Assembly: GCF_900100195.1 (NCBI RefSeq)
Contig: NZ_FNES01000007.1
Coordinates: 124,001-188,000, forward strand
Length of the DNA: 64,000 nt
Direction: 5' to 3'
DNA from: Billgrantia gudaonensis
GTDB taxonomy: Bacteria; Pseudomonadota; Gammaproteobacteria; Pseudomonadales; Halomonadaceae
A program made the position numbers and the translations under genes. Below the pieces are notes generated by a model. It was not told the DNA's origin and searched no databases. It saw only the letters and a list, made by a program, of their open reading frames with translations. Shown one piece after another: positions 55,739 through 63,446 of the stretch (position 1 is its first letter; each line of letters begins with the position of its first letter).

Positions 55739-57238
55739 ATGAATATGAAACTGTCCAAGACGCTGTCCACCCTGCTAGACGACCCGCGCCTGTTCCGCCA
55801 GTACGCCTATGTCGACGGCAAGTGGACTCACGGCGAGGGCGGCCGCGAAGAGGCTGTGTTCGATCCGGCCACGGGGGAAGCCCTGGGGCACATTCCCTGG
55901 CTCGAGCCCGAACAGATCCGCGGCGCCGTGGATGCCGCCGAGGCGGCTTTCGTGCATTGGCGCGCACTGCGCGCCGACGAGCGCTGCGAGCGGCTGCTGG
56001 CGTGGTACGACCTGCTGCAGGCCAACCGCGAGGATCTGGCGACGATCATGACCCTGGAACAGGGCAAGCCGCTGCCCGACGCCCGTGGCGAGGTGGAATA
56101 CGGCGCCAGTTTCGTGCGCTGGTTCGCCGAGGAGGGCAAGCGCACCTACGGTGACACCATCCCCAGTCACATCCCCAACGCCGCGCTGGGTACCATCAAG
56201 GAGCCGGTAGGCATCGCCGCGCTGATCACGCCGTGGAACTTCCCGTTGGCGATGATCACCCGCAAGGCCGCTGCCGCCATGGCCGCCGGCTGCCCGGTGA
56301 TCGTCAAGCCTGCCGGCGAGACTCCCTTTTCGGCGCTGGCGCTGGCCGAGCTCGCCGAGCGCGCCGGCATCCCCGCCGGGGTGTTCAACGTGGTGTTGGG
56401 CGAGGCCGCCGAGGTATCCCGGATTCTCTGTGCCGAGGAGCGCGTCAAGGCGCTGTCGTTCACCGGCTCCACCCGGGTCGGCCGGCTGCTGCTCGAGCAG
56501 TGCGCCAACACCGTCAAGCGGGTATCGCTGGAGCTGGGGGGCAATGCGCCCTTCATCGTCGGCCCGGACATGGATCCCAAGGAAGCGGCCTACGCCGCCG
56601 TGGCGGCCAAGTTCCAGACCGCCGGCCAGGACTGCCTGGCGGCCAACCGCATTCTGGTCCACGAGTCGATCCACGACGCCTTCGTCGAGCAGTTCGCCGA
56701 GCGCATGGCGGCGCTAACCGTGGGCAACGGGCTGGAGAGCGAGATCGATCTCGGCCCGCTGATCCACCGCCAGGCCGTGGAGAAGGCCGCCAGCATCGTC
56801 GACGATGCCATCTCCCGCGGGGCGACCCTGGCCGCCGGCGATCAAAGCGCGGCACCCGGGCCCAACTTCTTCATGCCGGTACTGCTCACCGGGGTGACGC
56901 CGCAGATGAAAGTGTGGAACGAGGAGAACTTCGCGCCGGTGGCCGGCATCACCGCCTATTCGGACGACGACCAGGTGATCGAGATGGCCAACGACACCGA
57001 ATACGGTCTGGCGGCCTACGTCTACACCCACGACATCCGCCGCATCTGGAAGCTGCTGCGGGCGCTGGAGTACGGCATGGTCAGCGTCAACTCGGTGAAG
57101 ATGACCGGCCCCCCGGTGCCCTTCGGCGGCGTCAAGCAATCGGGCCTGGGTCGCGAGGGCGGCATCACCGGTATCGATGAATACCTCGAAACGAAGTATT
57201 ACTGCCTGGGGGCCTTGGGATCGGTATCCGGGAGCTAG
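55739..57238 (+). CDS. doeC: Aspartate-semialdehyde dehydrogenase of ectoine catabolism
   Basis: A 499-residue aldehyde dehydrogenase resembling succinate-semialdehyde dehydrogenases; in ectoine breakdown DoeC oxidises aspartate semialdehyde to aspartate. Motifs are ITPWNFPLAMITRKAAAAMA, FTGSTRVGRLLLEQC, the catalytic glutamate in SLELGGNAPFI, and the catalytic cysteine in TAGQDCLAANRI. The C terminus has FGGVKQSGLGREGG. ATG 55739 follows GAGGGAGG. GabD is the generic alternative, but doeD next door decides. A nine-copy heptamer array follows the stop. Confidence 0.9.
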   Translation: MNMKLSKTLSTLLDDPRLFRQYAYVDGKWTHGEGGREEAVFDPATGEALGHIPWLEPEQIRGAVDAAEAAFVHWRALRADERCERLLAWYDLLQANREDLATIMTLEQGKPLPDARGEVEYGASFVRWFAEEGKRTYGDTIPSHIPNAALGTIKEPVGIAALITPWNFPLAMITRKAAAAMAAGCPVIVKPAGETPFSALALAELAERAGIPAGVFNVVLGEAAEVSRILCAEERVKALSFTGSTRVGRLLLEQCANTVKRVSLELGGNAPFIVGPDMDPKEAAYAAVAAKFQTAGQDCLAANRILVHESIHDAFVEQFAERMAALTVGNGLESEIDLGPLIHRQAVEKAASIVDDAISRGATLAAGDQSAAPGPNFFMPVLLTGVTPQMKVWNEENFAPVAGITAYSDDDQVIEMANDTEYGLAAYVYTHDIRRIWKLLRALEYGMVSVNSVKMTGPPVPFGGVKQSGLGREGGITGIDEYLETKYYCLGALGSVSGS

Positions 57239-57243
57239 GATCC

Positions 57244-57306
57244 GGCTGCGGGCTGCGGGCTGCGGGCTGCGGGCTGCGGGCTGCGGGCTGCGGGCTGCGG
57301 GCTGCG
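57244..57306 (+). repeat. Tandem array of nine GGCTGCG heptamers
   Basis: Nine perfect copies of GGCTGCG (63 bases) start five bases after the doeC stop. All three frames are open through it because 7 is not a multiple of 3. A CGAAGCCCGTTGCCGG stretch 20-some bases downstream can pair with the CGGGCTGCG unit. Two copies of the same heptamer occur after dctM at 17195-17208. Confidence 0.9.
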
Positions 57307-57415
57307 CTTCCGAAACGCTCACTACCCATGGCTCGAAGCCCGTTGCCGGATTGCCAATCAATGACGAACATCCTCCCCGGCGGAGCCGGGGAGCCCTGAG
57401 AGAAGAGAGAACGCC

Positions 57416-58825
57416 ATGAGCTTGCATAAGGACTTGATCGATCGCGACCGGAAGGTCACCTTTCACGCCTCCACCCACCTGCGCGACTTCGCCCAGGGCG
57501 ACGCACCGGGCCGGGTCATCACCGGCGGCAAGGGCATCCACATTCGTGACAAGGACGGCCGCGAATTCATCGACGGCTTCGCCGGACTGTATTGCGTCAA
57601 CATTGGCTACGGCCGTACCGAGGTGGCCGAGGCGATCTATCAGCAGGCGCTCGAACTCTCCTACTACCATACCTACGTGGGGCACGCCAACGAGCCGCAG
57701 ATCGCGCTCTCCGAGCGTATCCTCGAGCTCGCCGGGCCCGGCATGTCCAAGGTCTATTACGGCCTGGGCGGCAGTGACGCCAACGAGACGCAGCTCAAGA
57801 TCGTGCGCTACTACAACAACGTGCTGGGGCGTCCGCAGAAGAAGAAGGTGATCGCGCGGAGCCGCGGCTATCACGGGTCGGGCATCGCCTCCGGCTCGCT
57901 GACCGGCCTCAAGGCGTTCCACGACCACTTCGATCTGCCCATCGAGACGATCCGTCACACCGAGGCGCCGTTCTACTACCAGCGCGCCGCCGAGCAGCAG
58001 GGCATGAGCGAGCGTGACTTCTCCGCCTACTGTGCCGAAAAGCTCGAGGCGATGATCCTGGCCGAGGGTCCGGAGACCGTCGCCGCCTTCATCGGCGAGC
58101 CGGTACTGGGAACCGGCGGCATCGTGCCGCCGCCCGAGGGCTACTGGGAGGCGATCCAGGCGGTGCTCGCCAAGTACGACGTGCTGCTGATCGCCGACGA
58201 GGTGGTATGTGGCTTCGGCCGGATCGGTGCCGACTTCGGCAGCCACTACTATGGCATCCAGCCCGACCTGATCACCGTGGCCAAGGGCCTGACCAGCGCC
58301 TACCAGCCGCTCTCCGGCGTGATCGTCGGCGACCGCGTGTGGCAGGTGCTCGAGCAGGGCACCGGCGAGTACGGCCCCATCGGCCATGGCTGGACCTACT
58401 CCGGCCACGCCCTGGGTTGCGCCGCGGCGCTGGCCAACCTGGCCATCATCGAGCGTGAGGGGCTCACCGCCAACGCCGCCGAAACCGGCGCCTACCTGCA
58501 GCAGCAGATGCAGGCCGCCTTCGGCGACCATCCGCTCGTCGGTGACGTGCGCGGCGTCGGCATGTTGGCAGCGGTGGAGTTCGCCGCCGACCCAGCTCGG
58601 CGCCAAGCCTTCGACCCGGCGCTCAAGGTCGGTCCGCGCATCGCCGCGGCGGCGCTGGAGCAGAACCTGATCGCCCGCGCCATGCCACAGGGTGACATTC
58701 TGGGCTTCGCCCCGCCCTTGGTAGCCACCCGGGCCGAGGTCGACGAGATCGTCGCCCGTACCCGGCGCGCCGTCGATCAGGTGGCCGACGAGCTGGTGCG
58801 CAGCGGCGAAGCCCAGCTCGCCTGA
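57416..58825 (+). CDS. doeD: L-2,4-diaminobutyrate transaminase
   Basis: A 469-residue class III aminotransferase matching DoeD, which converts diaminobutyrate to aspartate semialdehyde. Regions include FIDGFAGLYCVNIGYGRTEV, SKVYYGLGGSDANETQLKIV, RSRGYHGSGIASGSLTG, IADEVVCGFGRIGADFG with the PLP-binding aspartate, and the PLP lysine in ITVAKGLTSAYQPLSG. AGAGAAC precedes ATG 57416. A strong hairpin (58846-58874) separates it from eutB. Its product is the substrate of doeC upstream. Confidence 0.93.
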   Translation: MSLHKDLIDRDRKVTFHASTHLRDFAQGDAPGRVITGGKGIHIRDKDGREFIDGFAGLYCVNIGYGRTEVAEAIYQQALELSYYHTYVGHANEPQIALSERILELAGPGMSKVYYGLGGSDANETQLKIVRYYNNVLGRPQKKKVIARSRGYHGSGIASGSLTGLKAFHDHFDLPIETIRHTEAPFYYQRAAEQQGMSERDFSAYCAEKLEAMILAEGPETVAAFIGEPVLGTGGIVPPPEGYWEAIQAVLAKYDVLLIADEVVCGFGRIGADFGSHYYGIQPDLITVAKGLTSAYQPLSGVIVGDRVWQVLEQGTGEYGPIGHGWTYSGHALGCAAALANLAIIEREGLTANAAETGAYLQQQMQAAFGDHPLVGDVRGVGMLAAVEFAADPARRQAFDPALKVGPRIAAAALEQNLIARAMPQGDILGFAPPLVATRAEVDEIVARTRRAVDQVADELVRSGEAQLA

Positions 58826-58845
58826 GCCGCCGCTATTCCGTCTCG

Positions 58846-58874
58846 ACCTCGCCGCGGCTCGCCCGCGGCGAGGT
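58846..58874 (+). terminator. Perfect 12-bp hairpin between doeD and eutB
   Basis: ACCTCGCCGCGG pairs perfectly with CCGCGGCGAGGT around CTCGC. It is followed by TCTTCAT and then by the eutB ribosome site 12 bases later. It may be a partial terminator or an mRNA-stabilising structure within the operon. Confidence 0.65.
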
Positions 58875-58896
58875 TCTTCATATGAGGGGAGGTGAC

Positions 58897-59895
58897 ATGA
58901 CCGAACCCGCCCACGGCGTCACGCTGGAAGGCATCTACCGGGCACGCCACCGCCTGGCCGGCCAGGCGGTGCGCACGCCACTGGTGCGCTCGGCAGCGCT
59001 CTCCGCGCGCTTCGAGGCCGACATCCGCCTCAAGCTCGAGACCTGTCAGCCCACCGGCGCCTTCAAGCTGCGCGGCGCCACCAACATGATCGCCGCACTG
59101 ATCGAGCGCCATGGCCGCGATGCCCTGGCCGCCGGGGTCACCACGGCCTCGACGGGCAATCACGGCCGTGCCGTGGCCTATGCGGCAGCACGGCTCGGCG
59201 TGCCGGCGGTGATCTGCCTTTCCAGTCTGGTGCCGGCCAACAAGGTGGCCGCCATCGAGGCGCTGGGTGCCGAGGTGAAGCGCGTGGGCGAGAGCCAGGA
59301 CGAGGCCTTCGCCGAGGTCGAGCGGCTGGTGCGCGACCAGGGCATGACGCTGATCCCGCCCTTCGACGACCCACTGATCGCCGCCGGGCAGGGCACCATC
59401 GGACTCGAGCTCATGGAGGACGCGCCCGATCTCGACCGCGTCATCGTCGGTCTTTCCGGCGGGGGACTGCTGGGCGGCATCGGCGCGGCCGTGAAGGCGA
59501 TCCGCCCGGCGTGCCGGATCACCGGGGTGAGCCTGTCGCAGGGTGCCGCCATGTGGGAGAGTCTCCAGGCCGGTCGCCCCGTCGCCGTGGCGGAGGTCGA
59601 GAGCCTGGCCGACTCGCTGGGCGGCGGCATCGGCCTCGCCAACCGCTGCACCTTCGAACTGGTGCGCGCGGTGATGGACGACCACTATCAAGTCTCACAG
59701 ACGGCCATCGCCCGAGCCATGGTCGACATCCTCGATCACGAGAAACTGCTGGTGGAAGGTGCCGCCGCGGTGGGCCTGGCGGCGCTTGCCGAGCACGGCA
59801 TCGACGTGCGCGGCGAGACGCTGGCACTGATCCTCTCCGGCAACGGAGTGGCGCTTGAAACCCTCGACCGGGCGCGGACAATCGCTGGCAGGTGA
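58897..59895 (+). CDS. eutB: Hydroxyectoine utilisation dehydratase
   Basis: A 332-residue fold type II PLP enzyme of the threonine dehydratase/serine racemase group. The PLP lysine is in PTGAFKLRGATNM; the serine-rich loop TTASTGNHGRAVAYAAARLG and the phosphate loop GLSGGGLLGGIGAAV are present. In hydroxyectoine catabolism EutB acts with EutC on the hydroxylated intermediate. ATG 58897 follows GGGGAGG; the extra codons from 58882 are unlikely. It is 21 bases before eutC. Confidence 0.9.
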   Translation: MTEPAHGVTLEGIYRARHRLAGQAVRTPLVRSAALSARFEADIRLKLETCQPTGAFKLRGATNMIAALIERHGRDALAAGVTTASTGNHGRAVAYAAARLGVPAVICLSSLVPANKVAAIEALGAEVKRVGESQDEAFAEVERLVRDQGMTLIPPFDDPLIAAGQGTIGLELMEDAPDLDRVIVGLSGGGLLGGIGAAVKAIRPACRITGVSLSQGAAMWESLQAGRPVAVAEVESLADSLGGGIGLANRCTFELVRAVMDDHYQVSQTAIARAMVDILDHEKLLVEGAAAVGLAALAEHGIDVRGETLALILSGNGVALETLDRARTIAGR

Positions 59896-59916
59896 TGCCA
59901 GAAAGGAGGTCTCTAC

Positions 59917-60864
59917 ATGCAGCTCTACCAGCGCGATGCCATTGCCGAAGCCGTGACCCTCGACCATGACGCCCTGGCGGCGGTGGAGGCGGGCTTCGCC
60001 GCGCTGGGCCGCGGCGAGGCGGTGCAGCCGCCGATCCTCTCCATGGCCATGGAAGAGTTCGGCAGCGAGGTGGACGTCAAGACGGCGCACATTCGTGATG
60101 CCTCACGCTTCGCCATCAAGGTCAGCACCGGTGCCTTCGACAACCCCAAGCGGGGTCTGCCGAGTCTCAATGGCCTGATGATGGTGTTCGCGGCCGAGAC
60201 GGGGCTCGTCGAGGCGGTGCTCTTCGACGAGGGGTATCTCACCATGGTCCGCACGGCGCTGGCCGGGGCCATCGCCGCCAAGCACCTGTCGCGGGAGAAC
60301 AGCCGTCGGGTGGCGGTAATCGGTGCCGGCGAGCAGGCCGAGCAGCAGGTCAAGGCGCTGCGCCTGGTGCGCGACATCGACACTCTCGACGTCTGGGCGC
60401 GGCGCCGCGAAGCCGCCGAGGCCTACGCCGAGCGGATGCGCGCGGCGGGGCTTTCGGTGAACGTCCACGACAGCGTGAACCAGGCCTGCACCGAGGCCGA
60501 TATCATCGTCACCACCACGCCGGCCCGCGAGCCCCTGCTGTTCGCCCAGGACCTTCCCGAGGGCGTGCACGTCACCGCCATGGGCTCCGACAGTCCCGAC
60601 AAGCGCGAGCTCGACGACGAGGTGCTGATCCGCGCCGATGCCTTCGTGGCCGACACTCGCGCCCAGAGCGAGGGCAATGGCGAGCTGAAGGCTTTCGCCG
60701 GCAAGGAGACGCCCTTCAAGGTGCACGAGCTTGGCAAGGCGATCGCCGAGGGGCAGCGCCTGCGCCTGACGGACGCCACCATCACGGTGTGCGACCTGAC
60801 CGGCACCGGCGTACAGGATACGGCGATTGCCGCCTTCGCCCTCGAGCGGCTCTCTGCGGGTTGA
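59917..60864 (+). CDS. eutC: Ornithine cyclodeaminase-like protein of hydroxyectoine utilisation
   Basis: A 315-residue member of the ornithine cyclodeaminase/mu-crystallin family. The substrate region includes HIRDASRFAIKVSTGAFDNP (with the conserved lysine) and the NAD-binding Rossmann motif VAVIGAGEQAEQQVKALRLV near residue 130. HVTAMGSDSPDKRELDDEVL is also typical. Position directly after eutB identifies it as EutC rather than an ornithine enzyme. AAAGGAGG precedes the ATG. Confidence 0.9.
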   Translation: MQLYQRDAIAEAVTLDHDALAAVEAGFAALGRGEAVQPPILSMAMEEFGSEVDVKTAHIRDASRFAIKVSTGAFDNPKRGLPSLNGLMMVFAAETGLVEAVLFDEGYLTMVRTALAGAIAAKHLSRENSRRVAVIGAGEQAEQQVKALRLVRDIDTLDVWARRREAAEAYAERMRAAGLSVNVHDSVNQACTEADIIVTTTPAREPLLFAQDLPEGVHVTAMGSDSPDKRELDDEVLIRADAFVADTRAQSEGNGELKAFAGKETPFKVHELGKAIAEGQRLRLTDATITVCDLTGTGVQDTAIAAFALERLSAG

Positions 60865-60948
60865 CGTCGGGGCTCGCGTCGACTTGCCAGCGTATGGCCA
60901 CGGACGCAAGCTGTTCACCATCCGGTCATGAACAGAGGGAGGATGACG

Positions 60949-61632
60949 ATGTCCGCCAAGGTACTGGCCTTCGATGTCTACGGCACCCTGATCGACACCC
61001 ATGGCGTGGTCGCCGAGCTGGAAACGCGGCTGGCCGGCAATGCAGGACTCGCTGCCGACTTCTCGCGCCGCTGGCGCGAGAAGCAGCTCGAGTACAGCTT
61101 CCGGCGTGGCCTGATGGGCGCCTACGTGCCCTTCTCGCAGTGCACTCGTGAAGCGCTGGACTTTACCGACCGCGCGCTGCAGACCCAGCTCTCCGACGTC
61201 GACCAGGACCACCTGATGGGCGTCTATGCGCGGCTGCCGGCCTTTCCCGAGGCGGCCGGGGCGCTGGCTCGCCTGGATCGCGCCGGGGTGCGCTGCGTGG
61301 CCTTTTCCAACGGCACGGCCGAGGCGGTGGAAGGGCTGCTCGACCAGGCCGGGATTCTCGGTCACTTCGAGGCGGTGGTCAGCGTCGATGAGGTCAAGCG
61401 ATTCAAGCCCGATCCGGCGGTCTACGCCCACCTACGCCAGCGTCTCGAGGTCGAGCCCGGCGACACCTGGCTGATTTCCAGCAACGCCTTCGACGTCATC
61501 GGAGCGCGCCATGCCGGCCTGCACGCGGCCTGGGTGCGCCGCAGCCCCGAAGCGCCTTTCGATCCCTGGGGAATCGAGCCCGACGTGACCGTGGGCGATC
61601 TCGAGTCTCTGGCCGAACGCCTGGTTCAATGA
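60949..61632 (+). CDS. HAD-family haloacid dehalogenase type II-like
   Basis: A 227-residue HAD hydrolase of the L-2-haloacid dehalogenase subgroup. The nucleophile is Asp9 in AFDVYGTLIDTHG. CVAFSNGTAEAVEGLLDQAG (motif II), VDEVKRFKPDPAVYAHL (motif III lysine) and LISSNAFDVIGARHAGLHAAW (motif IV) follow. Three ATGs at 60928, 60943 and 60949 are possible; I prefer 60949 for spacing from GAGGGAGG. It follows eutC by 84 bases on the same strand and may act on a hydroxylated or phosphorylated product of that route; true dehalogenation is only a family name here. Confidence 0.82.
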   Translation: MSAKVLAFDVYGTLIDTHGVVAELETRLAGNAGLAADFSRRWREKQLEYSFRRGLMGAYVPFSQCTREALDFTDRALQTQLSDVDQDHLMGVYARLPAFPEAAGALARLDRAGVRCVAFSNGTAEAVEGLLDQAGILGHFEAVVSVDEVKRFKPDPAVYAHLRQRLEVEPGDTWLISSNAFDVIGARHAGLHAAWVRRSPEAPFDPWGIEPDVTVGDLESLAERLVQ

Positions 61633-61633
61633 A

Positions 61634-61665
61634 ACGCCCCGCGACCGGTAGGGGCCGCGGGGCGT
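61634..61665. terminator. Bidirectional terminator hairpin after the HAD gene
   Basis: ACGCCCCGCG (61634-61643) pairs perfectly with CGCGGGGCGT (61656-61665). It lies between the convergent HAD gene (stop 61632) and rhodanese gene (stop 61685). Confidence 0.7.
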
Positions 61666-61684
61666 CCTGGTCTATCAACGTCGA

Positions 61685-62641
61685 TCACTCGGCCAGATCG
61701 CCGACGGTGACGGTGCCCCGCTCGGCCAGCTGAATGGGACGGGCGTCGTCCCGAGTCCAGGCGGCCATGGAGCCGTCGTACATGGTGGCGTTGTCCATGC
61801 CGCCCACCTCGCTGAGCTGGAACCAGCCGCTGGCGGCCCAGTGACCGGTGTTGCAGAAGGCCACGGTGGGGGCCTCCGGGTCCAGTCCCAGCGCCTCGAT
61901 GTTCGCTTTCAGCGTTTCGGGCTCCAGATAGTAGGCGCCGTCGCGTTCCACCAGTGCGCCGTCGTGGGGCAGGTTGACCGAGCCCGGGATGGTGCCGGGG
62001 ACGCGTGCCGCAGGCGATTGGGTCTCGCCAGCGAAGAAGGCCGGCGGTCGGGCGTCGACCAGCTGTTCGCCGGCCTCGCGGGCTGCCTCCACGTCTTCCG
62101 TGGTGGCCAGTAATGCCTCGCGCAGATCGCCTTCGAAATCGGCGGCCATTGGGGGCTCCGCCGCCCCGCTGGCGATCTCGTGGCCCTGTGCCTCCCAGCC
62201 GGCAAAGCCGCCGTTGAGCACCGTCACCTCGTCGTGGCCCAGCGCCTTGAAGGTCCAGTAGACCCGGGCGGCACTGCCGAAGTCGGTGGGGCCGGTGCCG
62301 GCGGATACCACGACCACGGTGTCGCCGTTGTCGATGCCCAGCCCGCCGATCAGCGTCTTGAGGTCGTCGACGGCGGGCATCAGGCCAGCGACGCCGTCGC
62401 GCTCTTCGCGCCAGCCGTCGTCGGTATAGCTGCTGTAGCGGCTGCCGGGGATGCGCGCCGCCTCGAAGGCGTCTCGGTCGCCGCCGTCGTCGATGCTGGA
62501 GCGCACGTCCAGCACCACCAGGTCGTCGTTGCCCAGTTGCTCCTCGAGCCAGTCGGCTTCGACCAGCGGGCTGGGGTGCATGGCCAGGGCCGGGCCGGCA
62601 AAGGCCAGGCCGCCGGCCGCCAGTAACAGGTGGTATTTCAT
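61685..62641 (-). CDS. Secreted sulfurtransferase with two rhodanese domains
   Basis: A 318-residue protein with a signal peptide (LLLAAGGLAFAGPALA, cleavage near residue 20). Two rhodanese domains follow: the first has VVLDVRSSIDDGGDRDAFEA and IPGSRYSSYTDDGW; the second has VDARPPAFFAGETQSPAARV, GTIPGSVNLPHDG and the active cysteine in VAFCNTGHWAASGWF. Such enzymes move sulfane sulfur from thiosulfate or 3-mercaptopyruvate to thiol acceptors; here in the periplasm. The active loop CNTGHWA is typical of thiosulfate-type tandem-domain members. GGAGG lies before the start. Confidence 0.9.
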   Translation of the reverse strand: MKYHLLLAAGGLAFAGPALAMHPSPLVEADWLEEQLGNDDLVVLDVRSSIDDGGDRDAFEAARIPGSRYSSYTDDGWREERDGVAGLMPAVDDLKTLIGGLGIDNGDTVVVVSAGTGPTDFGSAARVYWTFKALGHDEVTVLNGGFAGWEAQGHEIASGAAEPPMAADFEGDLREALLATTEDVEAAREAGEQLVDARPPAFFAGETQSPAARVPGTIPGSVNLPHDGALVERDGAYYLEPETLKANIEALGLDPEAPTVAFCNTGHWAASGWFQLSEVGGMDNATMYDGSMAAWTRDDARPIQLAERGTVTVGDLAE

Positions 62642-62760
62642 GGGGTGCGAACCTCCTTCGTCAGGGGTAACACGATGCTAGGCCTGCCTCGCTCGACAGG
62701 GCAATGCACCGGCAAGAATCCTTTCTGTCGCTAACATTCCGCCAAGGAATAAAGAACCGG

Positions 62761-62783
62761 CACCGGTATGCCCGATGCCGGTG
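62761..62783. terminator. Candidate hairpin after the AhpD-like gene
   Basis: CACCGG and CCGGTG pair around an 11-base loop. On the minus strand a TTCTTTATT stretch follows a few bases on, as expected for the end of the AhpD-like transcript. Confidence 0.4.
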
Positions 62784-62796
62784 TTTCCGGCAACCC

Positions 62797-63366
62797 TCAG
62801 CCCTGCCAGGCGTGGCCGGCGAAGGCGTCGTCCAGCTCGGGATGGTTGAGGTGATTGGAATAGTTGGAGAGCGTCTTGACCGCCAGGGCCAGCACGATCT
62901 GCAGCACTTGCCGTTCCTCGAAGCCGGCCGCCAGGAAGGCTTCCACGTCGGCCTGGCCGGGCTTGCCGCGAGTCTCGAACATCACCCGGGTGAATTCGCT
63001 GAGTGCGGCCAGGCGTTCGTCGGGAATCGCCTTTCCCGCACGGATTGCCTCGAGTACGTCGGCCGGCACCTGGGACATCTTGTCGGCGAGCATGCTGTGG
63101 GCGGACATGCAGTAGCTGCAGCCGTTGAGATGGCTGATGGTCAAGAACACCACTTCCTGCTCGGGGGGCGTGAAGCCGGAGTCCTGGCGAAAGAGGTCGT
63201 AGCCGTGAAGGTAGGTGTCCAGCACGCCCGGGGCCTTGGCCATGCCTTGGTACATGTTGGGCACGAAACCGAGCTTGGCGTTGGCCTGCTCGAGCAGGGG
63301 CTTGGCCTTGGCATCGGCCGTTTCCAGGGTTTGCGGGGCGAGTTTCAGTTGATATTCCGCTGACAT
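62797..63366 (-). CDS. Carboxymuconolactone decarboxylase / AhpD-like protein
   Basis: A 189-residue all-helical protein of the alkylhydroperoxidase AhpD/CMD family. The redox motif is SHLNGCSYCMSAHS with Cys83, Cys86 and His90, as in AhpD-type peroxidases. GKAIPDERLAALSEFTRVM precedes the second helical half, and KLGFVPNMYQGMAKAPGVL is the usual N-terminal segment. It is 80 bases downstream of a TetR gene on the same strand, with a palindromic site between them. Start ATG 63366 follows GAGGAGACG. A thiol-dependent peroxide or electrophile defence role is likely. Confidence 0.88.
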   Translation of the reverse strand: MSAEYQLKLAPQTLETADAKAKPLLEQANAKLGFVPNMYQGMAKAPGVLDTYLHGYDLFRQDSGFTPPEQEVVFLTISHLNGCSYCMSAHSMLADKMSQVPADVLEAIRAGKAIPDERLAALSEFTRVMFETRGKPGQADVEAFLAAGFEERQVLQIVLALAVKTLSNYSNHLNHPELDDAFAGHAWQG

Positions 63367-63404
63367 GGTGTCGTCTCCTCGTTGATGGCGAGTGCTTTGC
63401 ACCC

Positions 63405-63428
63405 TTTATGGAATGAATGGTTCATAAA
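63405..63428. promoter_or_regulatory. Inverted repeat TTTATGGAATGAATGGTTCATAAA, candidate TetR operator
   Basis: TTTATG and CATAAA are perfect outer arms; further inner bases match partly. It lies between the TetR stop (63447) and the AhpD-like start (63366), 39 bases before that start, in an AT-rich patch. It is a plausible site for the adjacent TetR-family regulator. Confidence 0.55.
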
Positions 63429-63446
63429 AGGCAAAAAAAAGTGGCC

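Noticed and set aside
57244..57306. CRISPR-like array
   Set aside because: The units are 7 bases with no spacers and no cas genes nearby; it is a simple tandem repeat.
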